64,000 nucleotides of DNA, from positions 314,050,235 through 314,114,234 of the forward strand of contig NC_081405.1 in the NCBI RefSeq assembly GCF_030272615.1, read 5' to 3'. The notes under the pieces were generated by a model. It saw only the letters and a program-made list of their open reading frames with translations, did not search any database and had not been told where the DNA came from. The position numbers and the translations under genes are program-made. Below are positions 1 through 10,102 of this stretch, in pieces (positions within the stretch are counted from its first letter, which is position 1; each line of letters begins with the position of its first letter). The stretch comes from Cryptomeria japonica. Lineage: Eukaryota; Streptophyta; Pinopsida; Cupressales; Cupressaceae.

Positions 1-20
1 CACGATCAAGGCAACGAGAA

Positions 21-3000
21 ATGGAAATTGAGGAAGAAGAGGACAACCTCAATGAATTTCAAGAAGCACTTGGAGGAACTGGGAATGATGAAAACCCAAG
101 TACGCCCACTCCTTCAACAATCGAAAGGGTTCAGCATAACCCTCATTTTAACAGATTATTTGATGAAATACTAAGGAGCAATGCGGATGCTCACTTTTTA
201 CGACTTGCTCAAGAAGGAGCCAAACTCCCATCTGACTTTGATCTTGCCCAATTAAGACAAGCATCAGAAAGACAAAGTCGCCATGAGGAGGAAAGGCATA
301 GAGATCACATCAGATATAACATCCCTCGAGGTAACCCACCACCTCCTCCTCCAAATGAAATAGAGATGTTGCGGCAACAAGTTGAGAATCTCGCCCAACA
401 ACTTCATAGTGGTGTTAAGACCAATCAATTCTCACTTAACGACATATGTCCCTATCCATTTGATAGGAATATTTATATGCCACCCTTTCCACGCGGGTTC
501 GAAACACCAAAATTCGAAAAATATAGAGGAAAGGGAGATCCCCGCGATCATGTCCGAGAATTTCATTCTGCTTGTCTTGAAGTAGCTTATGAGGACACAT
601 ACTTAATGCGCCTTTTTCCCCAAAGCTTGGGAGAAACAACCACATCATGGTTTTCCCGACTACCAGGTGGCATAAGAACATTTGAGGAACTCATCCAGAA
701 GTTCCTATCTCATTACTCTTATAATATTGAACGCGACATCACCATGGCTGATCTATGCAACACCAAACAAAAACCAGGTGAATTATTCTCAGTATTCCTG
801 CAACGATGGCGCCAGATGTCTAGCAGACGTTCTCTTCAGTTACCTGAACGAGAACTAGTGGAAATTTTCATTTCCAACTTAAACGAAGAAATGGAATTTC
901 ACCTGGATGTCAAAGACACCGATTCTTTTAACGATATGATCACCAAGGGTATAAAATGTGAGCGGGCACTCATCAAAAAAGGACTCATCAAAATCTTTAA
1001 TGAACCCAAAGATGGTCCTCGCCCGCGCTTCAATAGCGATAAACCGAACTTCTGGAACAAGAATAAGAATATCGTCAATGATGGGGTTGTGGATGCTCGG
1101 ACTGTCCAAAATGCACAACCTGTGGTTCGGTTTGCAGGACAAAATCCTCCACCTCAAAATAACACAAATGTCCTTCCTAATCAAGGTCGCATCACGTCTC
1201 AGGATGAACCAAGACCTCGTCCACAAAAACAAAAACGCACATACACTCCCTTAGGGGAACCCATTGAAACAGTGATGCGACAACTCATTTCTCAGAATTT
1301 GATCACTCTACCTAAGCTATCAAACTATGAGCCTCAGGTCAAACTGGCATGGTGGAGAGATACTGAACATTGTGAATTCCATCAAGGAAGAGGACACAAG
1401 ACAAGTAATTGTCATCGATTGAAAGATCTCATTCAAGATCTTATTGATCAAGGAGAAATTGAAATTGAAGGGCATGACCCAAAAATGACCAATAATGATC
1501 ATCAGATGTTCAAGAATCCACTTCCATCGCAAGATCAAAGGGGTCCTTCCACGTCCAGACGAGGTCCTGATACCACTGATTATACACAAGCTGCGTATAA
1601 TTACACTGTCAATCACCTGTATGATGCCAGTGAACAAATTGCAACTATCACCTTCAAAAATCCCACCTCAAATTGCAATGTTGTTACACGTCGTGGCAAG
1701 GTCACCATAAAGGCAGCTCCACCAGGCACTACCTCCATCCCAAAGCAGTACAATCTTGTGGAACAATTAGACAAAACGCCTGCACTTATATCCATTTTAG
1801 AGCTATTACGCCTATCACCATCTCATAAAACAATCTTGGATCAAGCACTCCAAGAAGCGTCAGTCCCTGCAAACCTGAACACGGACCAATTTCAAGCCAT
1901 GGTTGGAAGTCTAAAGTCATCACCTTGTCTCATTTTTTCCGAAAGTGATAACTCTTCCTTCCAGCAACCTCATAACGCCTCACTCCACATTGAAGGCTTT
2001 GTCAACCAACACAGGATCAAGCGAGTCTTGATAGATAATGGAGCAGGCCTAAACATTTGCACACTACAATTGGTCACAGCATTGGGATATGCAATAGAAT
2101 CTGTGGATCCTCGCAAGAAGATCACCATCAAGGCCTATGATGATGCAGAAAGTTCATCCAAAGGAGCTGTGGTACTACCAATCCGAGTGGGCCCTGTGGT
2201 AAAGCACATCATCTGTCAGGTTCTGGACCTTCCTCTGCCATATAATCTATTATTAGGGAGACCTTGGATACATGCCATGCAAGCTGTTCCATCTACCTAC
2301 CATCAATGTATCAAGTTCCCACATAATGGTGCAGAGATCACAATCCTGGGCGATGCAAATCCCTTTGCATTTTGCCATAATATCAGCCATCAACCAGAGA
2401 TTACTGTTCCTAATAATAGGGAAGCCATTTCCTCCACATCATATGTAAATCCCGCCTCTCTTGCCAGTTCAAACACCCCTATACCCAAGCAAGAAAAGCT
2501 TAAGATGAAAGTTGCAGAGGAAGGTCCCGGGGAATATAACTTAAGTCAGCTCTTTTGTGTGGGACAAATGCCCACTTCTCCTAGAACACATGGTAAACCA
2601 CAACAGTTGCTCCAACAATCCATAGTCACGCCCGCATGTGCCTTGACGCCTTTCATCCTTGGAAAGAGTCAAGAGGAAGAGACACAAGATGAGGACCTAG
2701 CTGACTGGATCTATAAAGATCCCATCACCACTGACAAACCACAAGTTACACTTCCTACGGAACAATATGGCAAAGGCCTCCTCATTATGCAAAGAATGGG
2801 ATATGATGGTCAAAGTGCTTTGGGATCCTGCAAACAAGGACGACATGAACCTCTGCTACCAGAATTCAAGCCCAAAGGTAATACAGGCCTAGGCTTTGAA
2901 AAAGAGATCCTTCCTAAACTCAGATTCAAAGGCAAACCCAGCAAACCATTTTGCCCACCTACTACAAAGAGGACACCTTTTATAATCAAAGCACCATCAA

Positions 3001-6000
3001 GCACTATCCCCACTGCTCCATCAAGGCTCACAACTCCACCGCAACCATCACCAGTGCCAAACATCCCACCAAACGAACCAGTAATCCCATCAATAACACC
3101 AATAGTAGCAGCAGCTACATTGGAACCCGCAGCAACATCTATGGCGCCAGTAGTTCTAGCAGAAGCCACTGAGTCACCATTACCAATACTTCCAGTAACA
3201 AATCCTTTAAACCCCATCACCACAAAAGTACATAAACCAATCACGCCTGCAGTATTTAACTCCAAAGACATCCCAGTATGGTATAGCAATCGGATGTTGG
3301 AAAGTGATTCAGAGACCGACTCACATGAGTGGGAATTCGATTTAGTGCAACTTAACACTTCAGATGAGGAAGACACATCACCACCTCCGCCACGCAAAGA
3401 CATCCCTGTTTACAGAGAAGCACAGATAAAGACCACTTGGGTACCTGAGCTGGAAACATCTTCCACAGACCCTACGTCTCATCCTACGCCGGATTCTGAT
3501 AGGGAGAGTACCATCAACGACCTTCACCACACTATCTTAACCCTCATTGATACATCTCCCGCACTTAACTTAATCGATGAAGTAATGCCCATTATCCACC
3601 CTGAACTCATCGAATGGAACCAACCAAATCCCCCATGTCTTGACCTCTTCCAAAATGATGAGGCTATCATTGACTTTTTGGAATTAAGGGATAATCTACC
3701 AAGCGGGGATCACAAAGCTGGATTCGCCATTGAACTTAATAGCGCAGCATACTTCGGGGCGGATGCCAAACCCTTCAGCTGCAAAAATATAACATTAAAA
3801 CATGGATCTTCCAGTGAAAACCACATTGTGGCACTGTTTGATCCAACAAAAGTAAAAAGAAAGAGCGTATCCAACGGTGAAAACCTCTCTGAGGCACTTG
3901 AGGATGAAGGGTTTGACATTCTCCCTGCTAGTACACAACAGGAACGATCGACGATCCTCATTGAGGAGACTAAAGAATACAATGTGGGGACTCCTGAAAG
4001 CCCTCATATCATACATCTGGCATCTCTTCTCACTCCAGAGGAACAGCCTCAATTTATAGAGTTCTTCCAACAACGTCAGATCAACTTTGCATGGTCATAT
4101 GCAGACATGCCTGGGCTTGATCCTGATTTAGTCATGCATCATCTCACAGTAGCAGAAGGAGCCAAACCTGTTAAGCAAAAGCTTCGTAAGATGCATCCCC
4201 AGATTGCAGTGCTAGTCAAAACAGAACTCAAGAAACTCCTGGATGTTGGTTTCATTAGACCAATTGATTATGCAGAATGGATCTCCAATATTGTGCCTGT
4301 CGGCAAACCAAAAGGGGGCATCCGCATTTGTACAGACTTCAGAGACCTGAATAAGGCATGTCCTAAGGATGACTTCCCCCTACCAAATATCGACATCATA
4401 GTAGATCTGACAGCAGGACATGCCATGCTTTCACTCATGGATGGCTTTTTAGGATACAATCAAATAAAGATCGCACCAGAGGACCAACATAAGACAACCT
4501 TCACATGTCCATGGGGCACATACTGCTGGAATGTAATGCCTTTTGGTCTAAAGAATGCAGGAGCGACCTATCAAAGAGCAATGACCACCATCTTCCATGA
4601 CATGATGCATACTATAATGGAAGATTATGTGGATGACTTACTAGCAAAATCACTCACAAGAGGAGGACATCTCCATATCTTAGATCAAATCTTTGATAGA
4701 CTGGAACAATATCATGTTCGACTCAACCCAAAGAAATGTGTCTTTGGAGTGACCTCCGGGAAGCTTCTAGGATACATTGTCTCAAGCAAAGGTATTGAGG
4801 TCGATCCAGCAAAGGTTAAGGCAATCATGGACATGCCACCTCCAAAGAATATCAGCCAGCTAAGGACATTACAAGGACGGCTTCAATCCATCCGCAGGTT
4901 CATTGCACAATTAGCCGATAAGTGTCACCCATTCACACACCTGCTACACAAGAACATACGCTTTCAATGGGATGACAGATGCCAGCAAGCATTTCAGGCG
5001 CTTAAAGACTATCTCATGAATCCACCATTGCTGATACCACCAGATCCAAGTAGACCATTATTGCTCTATATCTCAGCAACAAGTACAGCATTGGGTGTGC
5101 TACTGGCACAACATAATGCAGAAGGCAAAGAATGTGCTATATACTACATCTCTCGCACACTGGTTGGCTATGAACTCAATTACACACCTATTGAGCGAGC
5201 TTGCTTAGCAGTAATCTTGGCAGCCACTAAATTGCGGCACTATCTGTTAACACACAAGGTACAACTCATTGCAAAGATTGATCCACTCAAGTACTTACTC
5301 AGCAAAGCAGCATTGACAGGTCGTTTGGCCAAATGGGTGATGATTCTAAGTGAATTTGACATTGAGTATGTGGACCGTAAAGCTATCAAAGGTCAGGTTA
5401 TTGCAGATCAGTTAGCCGATGCACCACTCATAGGCGATCATCCCCTCATTTCCAATTTTCCCGATGAAGAGATATTCATGATCACAGAAGCACAGTCATG
5501 GAAACTATATTTTGATGGTTCATACACTAGGCACGGCTCGGGGGCAGGTATTCTATTTATCACACCTCAAGGTGATAGCATCCCGAAGTCTTACAGGCTC
5601 ACATTTCCATGCACAAATAACATAGCAGAGTATGAGGCCTTGATCACAGGACTCAGGCTAGCCATACAATGGAAATTACAAGAACTGCAAGTATATGGCG
5701 ACTCACAACTGGTCATTCGACAAGCAACAGATGAGTATCAGACCAAGGATGATAAACTCATGCCATACAAACAAATGGTGGACAGTTTAAAGACATCATT
5801 CACTACTATTACTTTTGAGCAGATACCAAGAGATCAGAATCGAGCTGCTGACGCTATGGCTACCATCGCATCTCTACTAGATCTTCCACAGAATTCAACA
5901 CGCTACGAGTTCTTGGTAGAACAGCTTTGGATTCCCGCTTATGATATCCCCGAATCTGAAATCATATGTCGCCTTGTTGGTTCCGAATCCCCATGGTACG

Positions 6001-7250
6001 GTGAGTTCTACACCTATCTTCGCGATCACACCCTTCCTCCCAACCAATCGAATAACCAACGAAAAACCTTCATTCGCCAAACTGCTCGATATACCATTAT
6101 TTCCGAAACCCTATACCGACGTAGTCTTGATGGTACTCTCCTTCGATGTCTGGAACAAGATGAGATAACAAAGGCTTTGGAAGAGGTACATGAAGGAATT
6201 TGTGGGACTCACTCAAGTGGTCCATCACTAGCCAAGAAGATCATGCGAGCTGGATACTATTGGCCATCTATGGAAAAGGATTCCTACTATTTTGTCAGGA
6301 AATGCAAGAAATGTCAAGTTCATGGCGACCTGATACATGCACTGGCCCAGGAACTGCAACCAATCACGACACCATGGCCTTTTTGTCAATGGGGCCTTGA
6401 CCTTGTGGGTAAGATTCATCCATCTTCATCCAATGGCCATAAATTCATTATTACTGCCACCGAATATTTCACCAAGTGGATCGAAGCTGTTCCACTTACC
6501 CAAGTCACCGGCAAGCAGATCGCCTCATTCATCCTCAATTACATCATCTGCCGGTATGGTGTGCCCATGTCCATTGTCACAGATAACGGTCTTCCTTTCA
6601 AAAATCAGGATGTCCGTGAGCTTTGTGAGAAATTTCATATCCAACATCGCTTTTCCACTCCCTATTACCCACAAGGCAATGGTCAGGCCGAAGCATCCAA
6701 TAAAAACATATTGAGAATCCTAAAGAAGACAGTCAATGATGCCGGTCGTGATTGGCATGTTCAATTGAATCCAGCATTATGGGCATATCGAACTAGCATT
6801 CGAACCCCTACAGGTGCAACTCCTTATTCATTAGTCTATGGTGCAGAAGCTATCTTACCTATTGAGGTCGAGATACCATCATTACGAGTTTCCTTGCATA
6901 ATCTCATCGATGATGACGCATACAGAGTCTCACGCCTTCAGGACTTAGAGTTACTTGATGAGAAAAGACAAGCTGCATACAATCACCTCAAAGCCTATCA
7001 GCAGCGCATGAGTAGAAGTTACAATCACCGAGTTAGACCTCGTACATTTGAGGTAGGCGATCTTGTTCTACGAGAGAATCCTCGCAACCAACCAAACAGA
7101 GAACATCAAGGCAAGTTTGAATCAAACTGGCTGGGCCCATATGTTGTCACTGCTGTGTTCGGGTCCGGGGCATATCAGTTGGCTACACCAGAAGGAGAAC
7201 CGCTCGCAGATCCAATCAATAGCATGCACCTCAAACGGTTTTATACCTAA
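21..7250 (+). CDS. Intact Tat-type Ty3/gypsy gag-pol polyprotein (2409 aa)
   Basis: This is a single uninterrupted frame from ATG to TAA. Approximate domains: gag capsid-like region, residues 150-275; a zinc-knuckle-like C-x2-H-x4-GH-x4-C near 450-465; aspartic protease near 665-750, with DNGA where DSGA or DTGA is usual and a later LLLGRPW; a glycine-rich G-patch-like segment near 915-960; reverse transcriptase about 1400-1600 with YVDDLL near 1536; a first RNase H whose usual catalytic Asp is replaced (YISAT) near 1680; a second RNase H about 1827-1955 with FDGS, AEYEAL and YGDSQLV; integrase with an HHCC-type zinc region near 2057-2107 and a D,D,E core (Asp in LDLVG, Asp in VTDNG, Glu in GQAEA). 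No chromodomain follows. The product would package, reverse-transcribe and integrate the element RNA. The intact length suggests a fairly recent insertion. Confidence 0.93.
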   Translation: MEIEEEEDNLNEFQEALGGTGNDENPSTPTPSTIERVQHNPHFNRLFDEILRSNADAHFLRLAQEGAKLPSDFDLAQLRQASERQSRHEEERHRDHIRYNIPRGNPPPPPPNEIEMLRQQVENLAQQLHSGVKTNQFSLNDICPYPFDRNIYMPPFPRGFETPKFEKYRGKGDPRDHVREFHSACLEVAYEDTYLMRLFPQSLGETTTSWFSRLPGGIRTFEELIQKFLSHYSYNIERDITMADLCNTKQKPGELFSVFLQRWRQMSSRRSLQLPERELVEIFISNLNEEMEFHLDVKDTDSFNDMITKGIKCERALIKKGLIKIFNEPKDGPRPRFNSDKPNFWNKNKNIVNDGVVDARTVQNAQPVVRFAGQNPPPQNNTNVLPNQGRITSQDEPRPRPQKQKRTYTPLGEPIETVMRQLISQNLITLPKLSNYEPQVKLAWWRDTEHCEFHQGRGHKTSNCHRLKDLIQDLIDQGEIEIEGHDPKMTNNDHQMFKNPLPSQDQRGPSTSRRGPDTTDYTQAAYNYTVNHLYDASEQIATITFKNPTSNCNVVTRRGKVTIKAAPPGTTSIPKQYNLVEQLDKTPALISILELLRLSPSHKTILDQALQEASVPANLNTDQFQAMVGSLKSSPCLIFSESDNSSFQQPHNASLHIEGFVNQHRIKRVLIDNGAGLNICTLQLVTALGYAIESVDPRKKITIKAYDDAESSSKGAVVLPIRVGPVVKHIICQVLDLPLPYNLLLGRPWIHAMQAVPSTYHQCIKFPHNGAEITILGDANPFAFCHNISHQPEITVPNNREAISSTSYVNPASLASSNTPIPKQEKLKMKVAEEGPGEYNLSQLFCVGQMPTSPRTHGKPQQLLQQSIVTPACALTPFILGKSQEEETQDEDLADWIYKDPITTDKPQVTLPTEQYGKGLLIMQRMGYDGQSALGSCKQGRHEPLLPEFKPKGNTGLGFEKEILPKLRFKGKPSKPFCPPTTKRTPFIIKAPSSTIPTAPSRLTTPPQPSPVPNIPPNEPVIPSITPIVAAATLEPAATSMAPVVLAEATESPLPILPVTNPLNPITTKVHKPITPAVFNSKDIPVWYSNRMLESDSETDSHEWEFDLVQLNTSDEEDTSPPPPRKDIPVYREAQIKTTWVPELETSSTDPTSHPTPDSDRESTINDLHHTILTLIDTSPALNLIDEVMPIIHPELIEWNQPNPPCLDLFQNDEAIIDFLELRDNLPSGDHKAGFAIELNSAAYFGADAKPFSCKNITLKHGSSSENHIVALFDPTKVKRKSVSNGENLSEALEDEGFDILPASTQQERSTILIEETKEYNVGTPESPHIIHLASLLTPEEQPQFIEFFQQRQINFAWSYADMPGLDPDLVMHHLTVAEGAKPVKQKLRKMHPQIAVLVKTELKKLLDVGFIRPIDYAEWISNIVPVGKPKGGIRICTDFRDLNKACPKDDFPLPNIDIIVDLTAGHAMLSLMDGFLGYNQIKIAPEDQHKTTFTCPWGTYCWNVMPFGLKNAGATYQRAMTTIFHDMMHTIMEDYVDDLLAKSLTRGGHLHILDQIFDRLEQYHVRLNPKKCVFGVTSGKLLGYIVSSKGIEVDPAKVKAIMDMPPPKNISQLRTLQGRLQSIRRFIAQLADKCHPFTHLLHKNIRFQWDDRCQQAFQALKDYLMNPPLLIPPDPSRPLLLYISATSTALGVLLAQHNAEGKECAIYYISRTLVGYELNYTPIERACLAVILAATKLRHYLLTHKVQLIAKIDPLKYLLSKAALTGRLAKWVMILSEFDIEYVDRKAIKGQVIADQLADAPLIGDHPLISNFPDEEIFMITEAQSWKLYFDGSYTRHGSGAGILFITPQGDSIPKSYRLTFPCTNNIAEYEALITGLRLAIQWKLQELQVYGDSQLVIRQATDEYQTKDDKLMPYKQMVDSLKTSFTTITFEQIPRDQNRAADAMATIASLLDLPQNSTRYEFLVEQLWIPAYDIPESEIICRLVGSESPWYGEFYTYLRDHTLPPNQSNNQRKTFIRQTARYTIISETLYRRSLDGTLLRCLEQDEITKALEEVHEGICGTHSSGPSLAKKIMRAGYYWPSMEKDSYYFVRKCKKCQVHGDLIHALAQELQPITTPWPFCQWGLDLVGKIHPSSSNGHKFIITATEYFTKWIEAVPLTQVTGKQIASFILNYIICRYGVPMSIVTDNGLPFKNQDVRELCEKFHIQHRFSTPYYPQGNGQAEASNKNILRILKKTVNDAGRDWHVQLNPALWAYRTSIRTPTGATPYSLVYGAEAILPIEVEIPSLRVSLHNLIDDDAYRVSRLQDLELLDEKRQAAYNHLKAYQQRMSRSYNHRVRPRTFEVGDLVLRENPRNQPNREHQGKFESNWLGPYVVTAVFGSGAYQLATPEGEPLADPINSMHLKRFYT

Positions 7251-10102
7251 GGTGTACAGAGCATCAGGCTCCCCTGCATACCAGAAAATACCAAAAACAT
7301 TCACAAAAACATCAAAAATACCAAAAACATTCAGAAAATGTCCTGAAGAAAATACAAAAACATTCAAAAATTCAAGAAAAATCATGCATCCAAACGGTGA
7401 ACAACCACTCCGGTGGCACCTTGTGTAAGTACAATGGTGAAAACCTGGCAAACAGGTGCCACTCGTAAAGGCAATGGCTCCAGTATCTTTCAGGCTCGTT
7501 GCGATCACATTCATGCACACACACATCCATCCATCCAAACCATGGCTTGTTATTTGATCTGCAATTAAGAAAGTACTCCACGCGTCTAGCATCCCACCTT
7601 TTCATAGTCAGGTCTACAAACTGGGGGCCATACCCTTACCCTCGTGATGGAAGTGGATTCTACATTGTCTTATGTGTAATTACGCTCTTCATTTAGGCAA
7701 TCATCAGAAAATATCAAAAACATTCAAAAATGTCTCGCCAAATCCAAAAACATTCAAAAATGACTCTCACAATACCAAAAACATTCAAAATTGTTGCACA
7801 AAATCCAAAAAACATCGGAAAACCCATCAAAAATCACACAAAAACATGGCAACACCTTGTACATATTTATCCAATCAGATACAAAATAAACATTGACACA
7901 CATTACTCACACAAATGACCACTTATCACTCGACCACACAATCCACATCAACAACCAAACTTGTCTTTCAAACAAGGATGCATCCTTCCTTACCAAAACA
8001 AAGACAAAAGTGACGTTTTCTTTGACAAAGAAAATTATGTTAAGCACTCAAATACTTGGTTGATTTGTGAGTACAATCGTTTGTTTATCAGTATCGGGAT
8101 CTTTCAGCATTGTTTTGTATCATTTGCGCATTATTTCCGATGAAGTTCTGGGGCATGTACTAATGGTGTCTACGTGGGAAGTTCACTAAGCTACGTGATC
8201 TTATGCAAAATGCAGTCATAGATCACTACGGCTTGCTGACTACAGCGTATACCTCGACTATATGAACATGAACCATTACCAAGGATCCATATTCTTTATT
8301 CTTTATGTATATATACTGTTTGGTTGCAGGTACAATGCTCATCCTTTGATTCCTCTTCCTCCAAATTGGCTAAAGGTTTTATTTTCTTAGTACGGTATGC
8401 ACTTGTCTCAGGATCTGATCAGCCTAAGATCAAGGAGGACGATCCAAGTCATGCACGAAAGGAGATAATCCTTGTCTGTTCCGCAAGCAATACTCTGGTC
8501 GACTTGACCCTTATATCAAGTCGTTTGTATTAACTTGCTATATTAAAAACCATGAAAGAAATACTCAGGTCATCTTGAATCATTATGTCAAGATGCTTGT
8601 ATTCTCTTCCAACATTTTAAAGCTCAATGATGAAAATAGAGCACTATGGATCATCATTTCATCTCATCTGTTTATATATTGCATTCCGTCGCATATCACC
8701 CATCCGTTTACTTATTCATATAGATGTTTTTATATGCAAAAATGAGAAAATTAAGCTGGTCTTGGATATAAATCACGACCGAGTACTCTGATACATCATC
8801 AAGTGCATCATGCAAAGTCTTAAAAACCTTGCATTCCTCATGATCATATCATCCTTGCATTTAGGTGCATCTTGCATTACGTCCATTCATGTCATTTTTC
8901 AAAACATTGCATATAGTTCATTATTGACATTAGTTATCATTTAACAATCATTTTCATCAAATAATTAGATTCATTCATGGGATCAAATTATCTTTGGTTG
9001 TATTGCATCATTTAATAAGCATTCATTTCATATCAATTATCCATTATCATTTTATTAACCTTTTTACCATTTATCATTTGCATACATTTCTTTATAGTAA
9101 AAAGATGCATTCATTCATTACTAAGTATCTTTTTATGCTCATTGTAAGATTCATTCACATTGCATTCATTATCATTACATTTAGGTGCAGTTATTATACT
9201 CATTAGTTATAGTATCATCCCATTATCATTTGTACTTACAAACATATTTTAAACGCATTTTAGATTCATAAAACACCATTTGTTTACAAAACATTCGTTC
9301 ATACCATTTCATATATCCATTTTACATTTGCATTCATTTAAAACACATTATCATATAAACACTTGTACTTTACATTTGTTTATTCATCTGCATTTATCAA
9401 ATAAACATTTGCACTTAAACATTTTGTTTATCCATATTACATTCATCTAAAACACACATCTAGCTGCATATTTATACATAAAATCATTGCATTAACATTG
9501 TCACATAAATCGTCTCATCATCGCAACAGGAAACATCATAAAATCTTGTTCATCCATCGAAAACATAAGCATATATCATCTAGATGCATATCCATACATA
9601 ATATCATTTCATCTAAAACCATTGCATTTACATCATCACATAAATCATTGCATCATTATATTACATATATACATCATCGCATCATTAACAAAATAGGAAA
9701 TACCAAAAAAAACCTGTTCATACATCAAGCATAAGCATATATCCTCATCATGGCATTCCATACATAAAGCATTACATCAAAATTCACATACATCATAAAA
9801 TCATATCAAACCTGCATTCATATGTCAGTATCTCACATCATAACTCATCATAAAAACATGCATGAATGAAACATCTCATCAAATGCATACATGTACACAT
9901 ATACATCTCAGCAATAAATCATCATCATGCATAAACATCCATACATCATCACATGCATATCATCACGAAATGGGATCTCCTCATATATATCTCCTCATAT
10001 ATCAGAGTACAATGAAGTCTACAAAATCGGCTACCAAGAGCCATCCAAGATACAGTCCAAAACATAGACAATGATACAACACATGTATGCAAAAATGCTC
10101 TC
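7251..10102. other. Post-pol AT-rich spacer of the Tat element, no gene seen
   Basis: No convincing coding region is present. Two clusters repeat an AAAACATTCAAAAA-like motif (about 7278-7385 and 7705-7860). From about 8560 to 10000 the sequence is low-complexity and full of CATTCAT, CATCAT and ATCATT-type words. Long non-coding stretches between pol and the 3' LTR are common in Tat elements. The small ORFs here look like chance products of this composition. Confidence 0.6.
7278..7860. repeat. Two clusters of a short AAAACATTCAAAAA-like repeat
   Basis: The core AAAACATTCAAAAA or near variants recurs at about 7278-7385 and again at 7705-7860, separated by about 320 bp of unrelated sequence. 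Spacing is irregular (about 12-30 bp). It lies directly after the gag-pol stop codon. Function is unknown; tandem repeats are common in the 3' untranslated region of Tat elements. Confidence 0.6.
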
